Source of the DNA: an uncultured Cohaesibacter sp.
GTDB lineage: Bacteria > Pseudomonadota > Alphaproteobacteria > Rhizobiales > Cohaesibacteraceae
NCBI RefSeq assembly: GCF_963682185.1
Contig: NZ_OY821667.1
Span: forward strand, 5,327,033 to 5,391,032
Length of the DNA stretch: 64,000 nt
Direction of reading: 5' to 3'
The notes under the pieces are model-generated. The model made no database searches, was not told the origin of the DNA, and worked only from the letters and a program-made list of their open reading frames with translations. Every line of letters begins with the position of its first letter. Positions within the stretch are counted from its first letter, which is position 1. Shown piece by piece: positions 1 to 8,868 of this stretch. The position numbers and the translations under genes are program-made.

Positions 1-453
1 CGTGGCTATCACCGTCACTATGTCGGGGATGGGCGCGGAAACAAGGGGCTGACTACACCCGTCTATGATACTGCTGCAGGCTATGTTCTGGCTCCATTGG
101 AACGCGGGCTTAGGTTAAGCTCTGGAACAGAGTTGGCAGACATTCACGCAAAACCCAATGAATGTCAGATAAAGGCTGCAGAAAAATCCGCCAAGGAAGC
201 CATAGATCTGGGAGATCGGATAGAAGAAGACTTGTGGCTGGGGTCGAGACCAACATTTCCCGATAGCCGACCGGTTATAGGAAAATTGCCTAAGTCAAAA
301 GGGCTTTACGTCGCATTTGGTCACCAACATGTTGGCCTCTCGACTGGAACGGGAACCGCTCGTCTTCTGGCTGAGGTGATCAATGAGCAAAAGACGTCTA
401 TTTCTCCAAAACCATTCGAGCCAAGCCGGTTTATTCATCGTGGTCTTTTCTAG
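1..453 (+). CDS. FAD-dependent amino-acid oxidoreductase, DadA-like (3' part)
   Basis: The frame is open from base 1 to the TAG at 451-453, so this is the last ~150 residues of a gene starting outside the window. The visible part begins RGYHRHYVGDG and continues with LAPLERGLRLSSGTELA, then SRPTFPDSRPVIGKLP and VAFGHQHVGLSTGTGTARLLAEVI. These match the C-terminal substrate and FAD-binding region of DadA/glycine-oxidase-like flavoproteins: the family's P-D-S-x-P-x-I-G block and the closing G-H-x-H-x-G-x-x-x-G-x-G-T segment. Such enzymes oxidise D- or secondary amino acids, usually at the inner membrane. The 3' end overlaps the convergent LysR gene by 23 bases. The exact substrate cannot be read from the fragment. 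Confidence 0.85.
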   Translation, partial: RGYHRHYVGDGRGNKGLTTPVYDTAAGYVLAPLERGLRLSSGTELADIHAKPNECQIKAAEKSAKEAIDLGDRIEEDLWLGSRPTFPDSRPVIGKLPKSKGLYVAFGHQHVGLSTGTGTARLLAEVINEQKTSISPKPFEPSRFIHRGLF

Positions 454-1357
454 GCTCTGCCGCTCTTAGCGGTTTGGTTTTTTGAATGATCCAATCGCGA
501 AATCTCTGAACGCTCGCTCTGCGAGCGTTCTTCTCTGGATAGGTCACGAAATATCCCAGACCGCTTTTAACGGCTGCTCCTCCGACAAATCTTAGGTTTC
601 CATTCGCGATTTGCCGCTCGACCATCAGGGTGGGAACCACAGCCAGACCAAGGCCAGCAATGGCCGCTTCAATCATGGAGGTGGTTTGGGCAAAGCGCGG
701 CCCTTGTAAATTACCCTGATGTTTTATCCCTTTTGAGCTATACCAACGCAGCCAGTTGTCTTGCCGATGCGAGGCTTGAAGCTTGGGTATGCTTGTGTCG
801 GTTGCTACATCAATTTTACTATCCATGGGCATGAGAGAGGGGGAGACGACAACCGCCAACTCTTCCTCGAACAGCAAATAGGAATGGGCTTCTCGCCAAG
901 CTCCTTTGCCCCGCAAAATGGAAATATCCGGATCTGCATTTTCGACCTGTTCAGGATTGCGCACCGGGATGATATGGAAGAACTGATCTTGCGGGTTTTT
1001 CTGCACATAGTCGGGAATGCGCGATGCAAGCCAACTATTAGCGAAGCTGTCTTGAACAGCAATCGTCATTGCAGTCTGTTCCTTGGCCCCTCTTACAATC
1101 GCAATTGATGCCGCCTCGATCTGATTGAGCAGTGGGGTTATCTCGTCCACATAAGTTCTTCCCGCATCGGTGAGTTTCAGGCGTGGACCGATGCGCTCGA
1201 ACAAGGGAGTGCCGAGCTGTGTTTCAAGGGAGTTGATTTGCCGACTAATGCCACTCTGCGTCATGCCCAGCGCCGTGCCTGCCCGCGTAAAATTGAGGTG
1301 CTGTACGGCGGCTTCAAAAGCCAGAAGCGCAGAGGTGGATGGGATAAAACGTTTCAT
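431..1357 (-). CDS. LysR-family transcriptional regulator (GcvA-like)
   Basis: This 308-residue protein has the normal LysR length. The N-terminal winged helix-turn-helix (about residues 6-64) contains LLAFEAAVQHLNFTRAGTAL followed by MTQSGISRQINSLETQLG. The rest is a periplasmic-binding-protein-like effector domain ending in DWIIQKTKP. The serine-glycine SGISRQI recognition helix and the S-ALLAFEA opening resemble the GcvA/AmpR branch, which often controls amino-acid genes. It converges on and overlaps the DadA-like gene and is divergent from the Lrp gene across a 157-bp gap, so it may act on either. The effector is unknown. Confidence 0.9.
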   Translation of the reverse strand: MKRFIPSTSALLAFEAAVQHLNFTRAGTALGMTQSGISRQINSLETQLGTPLFERIGPRLKLTDAGRTYVDEITPLLNQIEAASIAIVRGAKEQTAMTIAVQDSFANSWLASRIPDYVQKNPQDQFFHIIPVRNPEQVENADPDISILRGKGAWREAHSYLLFEEELAVVVSPSLMPMDSKIDVATDTSIPKLQASHRQDNWLRWYSSKGIKHQGNLQGPRFAQTTSMIEAAIAGLGLAVVPTLMVERQIANGNLRFVGGAAVKSGLGYFVTYPEKNARRASVQRFRDWIIQKTKPLRAAEPRKDHDE

Positions 1358-1514
1358 ATGATGATTTTAAGTCATCTTTCAATTCAAAATCAACATTTTG
1401 CTTTGCGCTAGACTTTGGTTTAAATAGGTTAATTAATGGGCAGGACTAATTTTTAATCATTTCGGGTCGGCCATTAGCGATATTTGTCGTGTTTCTGTTT
1501 GAGCGAGAGAAAAT

Positions 1515-2000
1515 ATGGCGTGCAAAGCAAGAGATGCACTTGATCGAAATCTGATCGCATTGCTGGAAAGGGACGCGCGCGAGCCAACGTCAAGTTTGGC
1601 GCGGCGTTTGGGTGTGGCTCGGACGACGGTCAAAGAGCGTATCGCGCGATTGGAGCGGGACGGCATAATCGCTGGCTATTCTGCGGTTATTCGCCTTGAT
1701 ATGGAGAACCAGCCCGTTAAAGCTATGGTTTTCATCACCTGTGTTCGCAATCAGATTGACCGGATTATTACCAGATTGCATGAACTTCCTGAAGTTTCCC
1801 AGTGTATGACTGTTAGCGGAAGGCATGATCTTTTGTGCCATGTAGAAGTGCCCCAGAACGAAGATTTGGACGCCTTGCTTGATGAGATCGCCTCCTATCA
1901 AGGCGTTACAGCGATGGAAACGACGATCGTGCTTTCAACCAGATTTGGCCTTCTAAATGATTGGAAGCCAGCAAAACCACAGTTGCGGCTCATTGAGTGA
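1515..2000 (+). CDS. Lrp/AsnC-family transcriptional regulator
   Basis: This 161-residue protein has a typical Lrp layout. An N-terminal HTH (LDRNLIALLERDAREPTSSL, then ARRLGVARTTVKERIARLE) is followed by the G-I-I-x-G-Y-x-A linker and a C-terminal RAM/AsnC effector domain (MTVSGRHDLLCHVE, then TTIVLSTRF). Lrp-family proteins sense amino acids and work as dimers or octamers. It starts at an ATG after GAGCGAGAGAAA and lies divergent from the LysR gene and upstream of the TAXI transporter, separated by about 490 bp. A link to amino-acid use through the DadA-like gene or the TRAP system is possible but not shown. Confidence 0.9.
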   Translation: MACKARDALDRNLIALLERDAREPTSSLARRLGVARTTVKERIARLERDGIIAGYSAVIRLDMENQPVKAMVFITCVRNQIDRIITRLHELPEVSQCMTVSGRHDLLCHVEVPQNEDLDALLDEIASYQGVTAMETTIVLSTRFGLLNDWKPAKPQLRLIE

Positions 2001-2490
2001 TTAATCGGGCTTACTCAGTTCGTAAGGAAAGAAAAGGGAATGCAGCTTGAGTTTGGAATGATTAGTGCAGTGCACCTTTTAGAAAGATCGGTTTTTCACT
2101 GGGTATACTATATTATTCCGGTGGGTACACGAGTCGTTGCGCGGCATCAATTGTGCGTCCAAGGCCGTTTGAACCATGAATTGAAATCATTCTTTGCAGA
2201 TATGGGTCTTCTTTCCCCTTCGGTTTTGAAATATCTGTCCAACCTTCGCCTAGAGCCATTGGAAATAGGATAAATGCAATAGATGGAATTTGGGCTGAGC
2301 TTGAATGGAGCCAGCCTAATCGAATTGGTGCTCAGAGCAGCAGAATGCCAGTGAATAGGCAATGCAATGAGGTGCCAACACAAGAGGACGCCACATCAAA
2401 CTATGCATGATTGATATAGGCATTCTTCTCCAAGACAAAACAAAAAGAGCTGGTAACAGCACAACCGCAATCACACGAAGAGAAACGAAT
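2001..2490. other. gap between Lrp gene and TAXI operon
   Basis: This 490-bp stretch has no convincing gene. A 77-codon frame at 2040-2273 follows an AAGGGA sequence but has no family resemblance, and a competing reverse frame covers part of the same bases. The stretch most likely carries the leader and promoter of the TAXI transporter. I could not identify a clear sigma-70 pair or operator. Confidence 0.4.
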
Positions 2491-3459
2491 ATGATGAAAC
2501 TTATTTCAAAGGCAATTGTCGCTGGTGCCATGGCGCTTGCGTTGCAAGCCGCACCTGCTTCAGCCCAGTCCATTGAATGGACCACCGGTCAGCTTGGTGG
2601 TGGTTGGTATGGCATGGGTGGCGGTTTGGCGACCCTTATCATGGAAAAAACAGACCTGGACATCAAAGTGGTTCCTGGCGGCGGCAAAGACAACCCCATG
2701 AAAATTCAGGCTGGCCTCAGCCAGATCGGAATGGGACTGGACTTTCTTTCCTTCGCCGCAGTGAATGGTAAAGATCCCTACACCAGCAAGAATGACAAGG
2801 TCATGGCTCTCGGGCAGGGCTGGTCTGATAATCCATTCCATTTCCTGCGCGCAAAAGAGGGTACAAAAGACTTTAAGGAAGCGATTACCGGAGAGGGTCT
2901 GCGCATTGGTGTCAACAAGACCGGCTCTTCAGACGAACTGACCTTTGTTCGAGTCATGGAGCACTATGGCACCTCCTATGATGAAATTCGCGCAAAGGGA
3001 GGCAAGATCATTCAGGGCAACCCGAGCGATCTGGTCAACGCTTTCAAGGACGGGCAGATCGACTATATCTTCCTGGCTCTTGGACTTCCAGGCGCAGCAT
3101 TTGTTGAAGTCAGCCAGTCACGTCGCGATGCAGAGTTGGTCTCTATTCCTGCTGACGTAATCGACTATCTGAATACGACCTACGGATATGCAAAAGGCTC
3201 CATCGCAGCAAATACCTATGACGCATCCATTCAGAGCGGGGAAGTTGCAGCTCCTGTCATGGGAACGATGATTATTGTTTCTTCTGAACTTAGCGATGAT
3301 ACGGTCTACACAATGACAAAGGCTCTGCTCGAAAATCAGGACCGTTTCGGTTCCATCCATGCGAGTCTTGCGAATTTCGATCCGAAAACCGCTTGGCAGA
3401 CCTCCATTCCAATGCATCCTGGCGCTCTGAAGGCGTATGAGGAACTGGGATACAAATAA
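2491..3459 (+). CDS. TAXI-family TRAP transporter solute-binding protein
   Basis: Periplasmic receptor of a TAXI-type tripartite transporter that passes its ligand to the fused membrane subunit encoded next. The chosen ATG (2491) gives a classic signal peptide, MMKLISKAIVAGAMALALQA, with cleavage after ...APASAQ; a longer in-frame start at 2407 would bury it. The mature protein opens with IEWTTGQLGGGWYGMGGGLA, the glycine-rich TAXI ligand motif. It then shows VVPGGGKDNPMKIQAGLSQIG and the lysine-glycine-SSDELTFVRV segment. Length (322 aa) is normal. The ligand is unknown; TAXI systems characterised so far mainly import glutamate-like or organic acids. A stem-loop follows the stop codon. Confidence 0.9.
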   Translation: MMKLISKAIVAGAMALALQAAPASAQSIEWTTGQLGGGWYGMGGGLATLIMEKTDLDIKVVPGGGKDNPMKIQAGLSQIGMGLDFLSFAAVNGKDPYTSKNDKVMALGQGWSDNPFHFLRAKEGTKDFKEAITGEGLRIGVNKTGSSDELTFVRVMEHYGTSYDEIRAKGGKIIQGNPSDLVNAFKDGQIDYIFLALGLPGAAFVEVSQSRRDAELVSIPADVIDYLNTTYGYAKGSIAANTYDASIQSGEVAAPVMGTMIIVSSELSDDTVYTMTKALLENQDRFGSIHASLANFDPKTAWQTSIPMHPGALKAYEELGYK

Positions 3460-3478
3460 GTCCTTCCACAAGACGATC

Positions 3479-3515
3479 GATATGCGACGTATTCTTGCTG
3501 AACGCGTCGCATATC
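3479..3515 (+). terminator. stem-loop between TAXI receptor and permease
   Basis: An 11-bp perfect inverted repeat, GATATGCGACG (3479-3489) and CGTCGCATATC (3505-3515), encloses a 15-nt loop. No T-run follows, so it is more likely an mRNA-stabilising or attenuating hairpin that favours excess receptor over permease than a full terminator. Confidence 0.55.
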
Positions 3516-3570
3516 CACGCCGAATACAGCGACCGATCCAAGGTTGCTTAGAAAATTCCAGGGTGTAGTC

Positions 3571-5493
3571 ATGCGTGACATTAAGGGGCCCGTGGGGGCC
3601 GGGATCAATCTATGGGCTGTATTCGCTACGGCGCTGCACATTTATTATGCCATCGTTGGCTGGCCAGAGCCTCTCACTCTGAGAGCGCTCCACTTTACTC
3701 TCTTTCTGCCTCTCGTTTTTTTGCTGTTTCCCGCACGGTCAAAAGGAACAGGTGAAGCATCTTCCACGTCTGGCAACAAGTTGCCCTCCGTCTTGGACTG
3801 GGTGCTGGCAGCGCTCAGCTTGCTGCCAAGCCTTTATATGTATTTCAATGCCACCACCATCTACAATCGGTCAGAGTATCTCACCCCTCTGACTGATGCT
3901 CAGCGCTATCTGGGCATACTCGCAATCATTCTGGTTCTGGAAGGGGTTCGTCGTGCGCTGACACCCGTTTTGGCTGGTCTTGTGATGGCTGTTATTCTCT
4001 ACATGTTTACAGCGCATATGCTGCCGGGGCTTTGGCATTACCGTGCCATGAGTCTGGATCATGTTGTTGAGAGCATGATGCTGATCAACGGGCGGGGCAT
4101 TTATGGTCCTTTGATGGGCATTTCCGCGACCTTGGTAACCGTGTTCATCACATTCGGTGCCTTTGTCAGAGCCAGCGGGGCAGGGGATCTATTCTCTCGC
4201 ATCGGAGAGGCCGCCGCAGGTAAATATTCTGGTGGCCCTGCGAAGGTGGCCGTGATCAGTTCGGGATTGTTCGGCACGATGAGTGGGTCTGCTGTATCAA
4301 ACGTTGCCTCAACCGGCGTGGTAACGATCCCCTTGATGAAAAGGCTCGGCTATAGAGCAGCCTTTGCTGGAGGTGTTGAAACAGCGGCCAGCGTCGGTGG
4401 TGCCATTATGCCTCCGGTCATGGGGGCCGCATCCTTCCTGATGGCCGAGATCACTGGTATTCCATACAAAACAATCATCATTGCCGCATCCCTGGGAGCT
4501 GTTCTCTACTATGTGACAATGTTGATTATCGTGCATCTTGAAGCCAAGCGCTTAAGGTTGACGGGGATGCCTGAAGATCAGGTGCCCTGCTGGAAAGATG
4601 TCATGAAAGACATCCATCTGCTGCTTCCTCTTGTGCTGCTGTTCTCCTTGCTGATGATCGGTTTCTCTCCATCCTATTCAGCCATATGGGCCATCGGAGC
4701 TGCCGTGTTGGTGACATGGGTGCGGCCAAAAACAGCCATTGGACCCAAGCAGATTTTTATGGCTCTGTCCGAGGCTGGTTCTCTCATCGCCATCGTTGCC
4801 TTGGCCGTTGCTGCCGCGGGCATGATCGTGGCCGGTCTGACGACCACAGGGCTGGTGATCGCAATCGGCAACATCATCAATGGCGTTGCCGGTGGAGAAC
4901 TCTGGATCGCAGCCGTGATGGTGGCTATCGTCAGCATTTTCCTTGGCATGGGTGTTCCCACTACGCCTGCCTATTTGATTGTTTCGGTCATCGGGGCACC
5001 AATCCTGATCCAGCTAGGTGCACCAACGCTTGGCTCGCATCTCTTTGTTTTTTACTTCGCCATTCTGGCCGATGCGACGCCCCCGGTTTCTGTTGCCGCC
5101 TATACGGCAGCTGTTATCGCCAATGCCAATGCACTTCAAACCGGCTTCAATGCGTGGAAGCTGTCTATTGGAGGGCTGATTGTTGCCTTCAGCTTTGTCT
5201 TCACACCCGCCATCATGTGGGTTGGCCCTGTCACTGATACCCTGATGATCCTATTCGTCAATCTGGTTGCCGTGACATGTATCAGTGCTGCAAGCGTTGG
5301 GTATTTGACGCGACCGCTCGGTCTGTTGATCCGCCTTTTACTATTGGTGCTCGGAATCAGTCTGGCATTCAGCTATGCAATAGACCTCGACCTCCGCGCG
5401 ATAGCAGCCGTCCTGATCTCCTTGGGAATTACTCTCGATGCCGTCTTTAGTGCCAAGACTTCTGTTAAGGCCAACCAGACAGCTACAAAATAA
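3571..5493 (+). CDS. TRAP transporter fused permease (DctQ-DctM type, TAXI-associated)
   Basis: Large integral membrane protein (640 aa from ATG 3571, preceded by AGGGTG) of the fused 4TM+12TM permease family that always pairs with TAXI receptors. N-terminal hydrophobic helices form the DctQ-like part. The DctM part contains GPLMGISATLVTVFITFGAF, SSGLFGTMSGSAVSNVASTG and GGAIMPPVMGAASFLMAEIT, and later FLGMGVPTTPAYLIVSVIGA and ADATPPVSVAAYTAA; these are the hallmark substrate and Na+ site motifs. It uses an ion gradient for uptake. The gene is followed after 16 bases by the enolase-superfamily enzyme, implying that the imported acid is substrate for that enzyme. Confidence 0.93.
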   Translation: MRDIKGPVGAGINLWAVFATALHIYYAIVGWPEPLTLRALHFTLFLPLVFLLFPARSKGTGEASSTSGNKLPSVLDWVLAALSLLPSLYMYFNATTIYNRSEYLTPLTDAQRYLGILAIILVLEGVRRALTPVLAGLVMAVILYMFTAHMLPGLWHYRAMSLDHVVESMMLINGRGIYGPLMGISATLVTVFITFGAFVRASGAGDLFSRIGEAAAGKYSGGPAKVAVISSGLFGTMSGSAVSNVASTGVVTIPLMKRLGYRAAFAGGVETAASVGGAIMPPVMGAASFLMAEITGIPYKTIIIAASLGAVLYYVTMLIIVHLEAKRLRLTGMPEDQVPCWKDVMKDIHLLLPLVLLFSLLMIGFSPSYSAIWAIGAAVLVTWVRPKTAIGPKQIFMALSEAGSLIAIVALAVAAAGMIVAGLTTTGLVIAIGNIINGVAGGELWIAAVMVAIVSIFLGMGVPTTPAYLIVSVIGAPILIQLGAPTLGSHLFVFYFAILADATPPVSVAAYTAAVIANANALQTGFNAWKLSIGGLIVAFSFVFTPAIMWVGPVTDTLMILFVNLVAVTCISAASVGYLTRPLGLLIRLLLLVLGISLAFSYAIDLDLRAIAAVLISLGITLDAVFSAKTSVKANQTATK

Positions 5494-5509
5494 GAAACGA
5501 ACCTCAAAA

Positions 5510-6646
5510 ATGTCAGTAAGTGAAATCCATGCAACGTCAATGACCCTCTGGCTTGTAGAAAACAAGATCGCGATGAAGCGGTCTCAGGGCGTAGGGTCGA
5601 TAGCCAATACGATCAAACGGATCATCATCCGCATTGACACTGACAGTGGCATTTCCGGCTATGGAGAAGCCGCTCCTTGGGCGGTCTTTTCTGGCACCAC
5701 AGAAGCCGGAGTTGCCGTATTGGCAAACTATTTCTGGCCGGAGGTCAAAGGGCAGAAGGTTGCCGACATTCCGAAGATCATGAAAGCCTGTGATCGCGCA
5801 GCCGTTGGTCATCCTGAAGCCAAGGCGGCCATAGAAATGGCACTCTATGATATTGTTGGAAAAGCTTCCGATTTGCCAATCTATCAGCTGCTCGGCGGCA
5901 AGGTAAAAGACAAGATACCCTTCAGCTTCTCCATCGCCAATCCGGATCTCGAAGCCGATCTCGAACTGACATCACGGATGTATGAAGAAGGATCCCGCAT
6001 TTTCAAGATCAAGACCGGCTTTGTTGAAGATCATGATGAAGACGTGCGCCGCGTTGCACGCATTCGCGAGCATTTGCCTGACGATACGGATCTAAGAATT
6101 GACTATAATCAGGGCCTTCCAGCGTTTGGGGCCTTGCAAAAGCTCAAGCAGATGGAGGAATTCCGCCCAACTTTTCTTGAGCAGCCGGTCAAAGCCCATC
6201 TTTGGGATGTGATGGCAGATCTGACAGCCAATCTGGTGACCCCTATTCTTGCCGATGAAAGCGTCTTCAATGCCGCCTCGGCTTCCGATGCGGTTCAGCG
6301 CAAGATCGCCAAGGCCTTCAGCATCAAGATCATGAAAGCGGGCGGACTGGCCAATGGCCGGGCCATCGCATCGATCGCGGAGCAGGCAGGCATTCCTTGC
6401 TATGGCGGCACCCTTTTTGAAGGGGCGATCGCGCTCAACGCCGCGGCTCATTTTATCGTCGCAACGGAGAATATGTCATTGGGATGTGAGTTCTACATGC
6501 CGCGCTATGTCATGTCTCCTGATGAATTGGAGGCATCGGTGGATATCAGAGATGGCTATGTTTATCCGCCAGAAGGCCCGGGGCTTGGTCTGACTATCGA
6601 TGAAGATGCAATCAATCGCACAAGTATCGAAACCCTGAAGCTTTAG
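5510..6646 (+). CDS. mandelate racemase/muconate lactonizing enzyme family protein
   Basis: Enolase-superfamily enzyme (378 aa from ATG 5510) with an N-terminal capping domain and a C-terminal TIM barrel. Active-site motifs of the MLE subgroup are all visible: K-x-K in RIFKIKTGF, the three Mg2+ ligands in LRIDYNQG, FLEQPV and ILADESVF, and the final lysine in SIKIMKAGG. The GGTLFEGAIALNAAAHF block is also typical. The subgroup includes muconate cycloisomerases, dipeptide and N-succinyl-amino-acid racemases, and hydroxyproline-betaine or cis-3-hydroxyproline enzymes. The neighbouring acid importer and dehydrogenase suggest a small carboxylate or imino-acid substrate, but the reaction cannot be assigned from motifs. 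Confidence 0.88.
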   Translation: MSVSEIHATSMTLWLVENKIAMKRSQGVGSIANTIKRIIIRIDTDSGISGYGEAAPWAVFSGTTEAGVAVLANYFWPEVKGQKVADIPKIMKACDRAAVGHPEAKAAIEMALYDIVGKASDLPIYQLLGGKVKDKIPFSFSIANPDLEADLELTSRMYEEGSRIFKIKTGFVEDHDEDVRRVARIREHLPDDTDLRIDYNQGLPAFGALQKLKQMEEFRPTFLEQPVKAHLWDVMADLTANLVTPILADESVFNAASASDAVQRKIAKAFSIKIMKAGGLANGRAIASIAEQAGIPCYGGTLFEGAIALNAAAHFIVATENMSLGCEFYMPRYVMSPDELEASVDIRDGYVYPPEGPGLGLTIDEDAINRTSIETLKL

Positions 6647-6674
6647 GTTCGATATCTTCAGATCACGCAACAAC

Positions 6675-6737
6675 AATGCGGCAGTGTCTTCCTGATCGTT
6701 ATAAAAACGGGGAGATATGCCGCATTAGCTTATAACG
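6675..6737. other. interleaved inverted repeats upstream of the dehydrogenase gene
   Basis: Two perfect inverted repeats overlap in an interlaced order. AATGCGGCA (6675-6683) matches TGCCGCATT (6718-6726), and CGTTATAA (6697-6704) matches TTATAACG (6730-6737). In RNA this order is that of an H-type pseudoknot with 9-bp and 8-bp stems; in DNA it could be a pair of spaced operators. It sits 24 bp before the ATG of the downstream gene. Confidence 0.5.
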
Positions 6738-6760
6738 GCTTCATTTAAAGTGAGGGTGAA

Positions 6761-7543
6761 ATGGATTTGGGAATCAAGGGGCGCAAAGCGCTTTTAACCG
6801 GAGCAAGTCGCGGCATCGGACGCGCTTGCGCATTTGCACTTGCCCAAGAGGGCGTAGATCTCACCATATGTGCTCGTGACCCTGACAAATTGGAAGAAAC
6901 AGCGACAGAAATTAGAATGACGGCCGAAGATATTAAGGTTCACTGCGTTGCTGCCGATGTTACAACCGAGAAAGGGCGGGGGGATATCATTAGTGCCTGT
7001 CCAAACCCTGATATTCTGCTTAACAATGCCGGAGGCATGCTGCCAGGAGACTTCCGCGAGTGGAACCGCGAAACCTGGATTGAAGCCGTTGATCTCATGA
7101 TGCTGCCTCCCATAATGCTAATGCGAGCACTGGTCGATGGCATGATGGAACGCAAATGGGGGCGTATCGTCAACATCGTGTCGCGCAGTGTGAAAATTCC
7201 ACAACCCGAGTTGGGACTATCCAACGGAGCTCGCTCAGGTCTGGTCGGTTTTACAGCTGGCCTTGCGCGCCAAACCGTCGGGCAGGGGGTGACGATCAAT
7301 AATCTGCTCCCGGGGACCATCGATACTGAAGCACAAAGAGACCACATCAAGGGATTGCTATCACCGGGCGGGCCATCTTACGATGAGCTACGCGCCCAGA
7401 GGATGGCGGGAAATCCGGCAAAGCGCTTCGGCCAGCCTGAAGAAGTCGGTGCCTACTTTGCATTTCTCTGTTCTGAAAAGGCCAGTTTCATCACGGGCCA
7501 AAATCTACTCATAGACGGTGGCAGCTATCCCGGCACCTATTGA
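6761..7543 (+). CDS. SDR-family oxidoreductase with non-standard catalytic residues
   Basis: Short-chain dehydrogenase of 260 residues. The dinucleotide-binding motif TGASRGIG lies at residues 13-20, the structural NNAGG at 88-92, and the C-terminal LLIDGGSYPG end is typical. Where classical SDRs have Tyr-x-x-x-Lys this protein has Ser154 and Arg158 (LGLSNGARSGLVGF), so the usual proton-relay pair is absent. A recognised group of divergent FabG-like SDRs shares the SNxAR form, so this is probably a family trait and not damage. It follows the enolase-superfamily gene by 114 bp, on the same strand, after the interleaved repeats. It probably acts on the same pathway's intermediate; substrate unknown. 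Confidence 0.88.
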   Translation: MDLGIKGRKALLTGASRGIGRACAFALAQEGVDLTICARDPDKLEETATEIRMTAEDIKVHCVAADVTTEKGRGDIISACPNPDILLNNAGGMLPGDFREWNRETWIEAVDLMMLPPIMLMRALVDGMMERKWGRIVNIVSRSVKIPQPELGLSNGARSGLVGFTAGLARQTVGQGVTINNLLPGTIDTEAQRDHIKGLLSPGGPSYDELRAQRMAGNPAKRFGQPEEVGAYFAFLCSEKASFITGQNLLIDGGSYPGTY

Positions 7544-7669
7544 GCCAGCCTGCGACACTCATGTCTGTTTTGGAGTCATATCGGCGCAAAAAGCTCTTGT
7601 TCCGCATTTTCGGTAGCTTTCAAGCCGATAGAATGCGGCTCTGTTTCCGGTAAAGAAGCAGAAGAATGC

Positions 7670-7695
7670 TGAATGTCACCGCGAAGTGACATTCA
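7670..7695. terminator. stem-loop between convergent operons
   Basis: A perfect 10-bp stem, TGAATGTCAC (7670-7679) and GTGACATTCA (7686-7695), has a 6-nt loop. It lies between the ends of the plus-strand dehydrogenase and the minus-strand ABC ATPase gene. On the minus strand it is followed by a T-rich tract, so it probably ends the sugar operon and may act in both directions. Confidence 0.6.
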
Positions 7696-7765
7696 ACATT
7701 TATCGAGGCTGTATCTCTCTATGAGATGTTCAAGAGCAGAACAGCCTGCTGTTCGGGTAAAGTCT

Positions 7766-8866
7766 TTATACTTCGATTGCCCTTTGTGTATTGCTATCGA
7801 AATAGCGGGCCCGGGACATGTCAGCGTAAAGCTTCAACGCGTCGCCCGGATTGACATGGACATGGGGCGGAATGCGGGCGCTGGCAGACGCTTCACCGAT
7901 ATTGAAATAGATGATTGTCTCGATTCCGAGCGGCTCGACTTCCTCAATCACGACATCGAAAGGCACCATAGCCTCGTCTTCCGGCGAAATGCTAATAGCC
8001 TCAGGTCTTATGCCAAAGATAATCGACTTATCCTTGGCCGCGGCCCAAACGGACTTGCCACCTTCACTCGCCATTGGCAGGCTTGAACCATTTTCGAGCG
8101 AAATACTCGGAGCCTCGGCACTACCAACCAGTTGCGCCGGCAATAGATTCATCGGCGGCGAGCCAATAAAACCGGCAACAAAGGTTGATTTGGGGTTTTC
8201 ATAAAGCTCAAGTGGCGCGCCGACCTGTTCGATATATCCACCATTCATAACGACGACCCGATCAGCCATCGTCATGGCCTCAGTCTGGTCATGTGTCACA
8301 TAGATGGTGGTGGTTGGAATGATCCTATGTAGGCGTTTGATCTCGGAACGCATCTGCACACGCAGCTTTGCATCAAGGTTGGATAGTGGCTCATCGAAAA
8401 GGAAAACATGAGGATTGCGAACGATAGCGCGCCCCATTGCCACTCTCTGACGCTGCCCACCTGAAAGCTGAGAGGGGCGGCGTTCCAGAAGGTCCGTGAT
8501 ACGCAACACCTCTGCAGCCTCATTGACCTTGGCCCGCACCTCAGGTGCTTTTGCTCGGCGCTGCTCAAGGCAGAAGGCCATATTTTCACGCACTGTCATG
8601 TGGGGATAGAGGGCATAGTTCTGGAACACCATCGCTATGTCACGTTTGCCTGGTGGAACCTTGTTTATGACGCGGTCACCAATGCGGATTTTACCACCAG
8701 AAATATGCTCAAGACCGGCAATCATTCGCAGCGTGGTGGACTTGCCGCAACCTGAAGGGCCGACAAAGACGACAAATTCTTTATCAGCGACATCCAGATT
8801 GATGCCGTGCAACACGCGGGATGTGCCATAGACCTTAACCAGATTTTCGATCTGCAACTGTGACAT
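7766..8866 (-). CDS. ABC transporter ATP-binding protein, UgpC/MalK type
   Basis: ATPase of a sugar importer (366 aa). Motifs in order are Walker [11 protein letters not shown], the Q-loop [14 protein letters not shown], signature [15 protein letters not shown], Walker [17 protein letters not shown] and the switch His in [14 protein letters not shown]. The C-terminal ~130 residues form the MalK/UgpC regulatory TOBE/OB domain ([10 protein letters not shown]), which separates it from dipeptide-type ATPases. It starts at an ATG behind GGAGGACTGATC, only 2 bases after the GH127 stop, so it is the last gene of the sugar operon. Some homologues power several importers at once. Confidence 0.95.
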   Translation of the reverse strand: MSQLQIENLVKVYGTSRVLHGINLDVADKEFVVFVGPSGCGKSTTLRMIAGLEHISGGKIRIGDRVINKVPPGKRDIAMVFQNYALYPHMTVRENMAFCLEQRRAKAPEVRAKVNEAAEVLRITDLLERRPSQLSGGQRQRVAMGRAIVRNPHVFLFDEPLSNLDAKLRVQMRSEIKRLHRIIPTTTIYVTHDQTEAMTMADRVVVMNGGYIEQVGAPLELYENPKSTFVAGFIGSPPMNLLPAQLVGSAEAPSISLENGSSLPMASEGGKSVWAAAKDKSIIFGIRPEAISISPEDEAMVPFDVVIEEVEPLGIETIIYFNIGEASASARIPPHVHVNPGDALKLYADMSRARYFDSNTQRAIEV

Positions 8867-8868
8867 GA

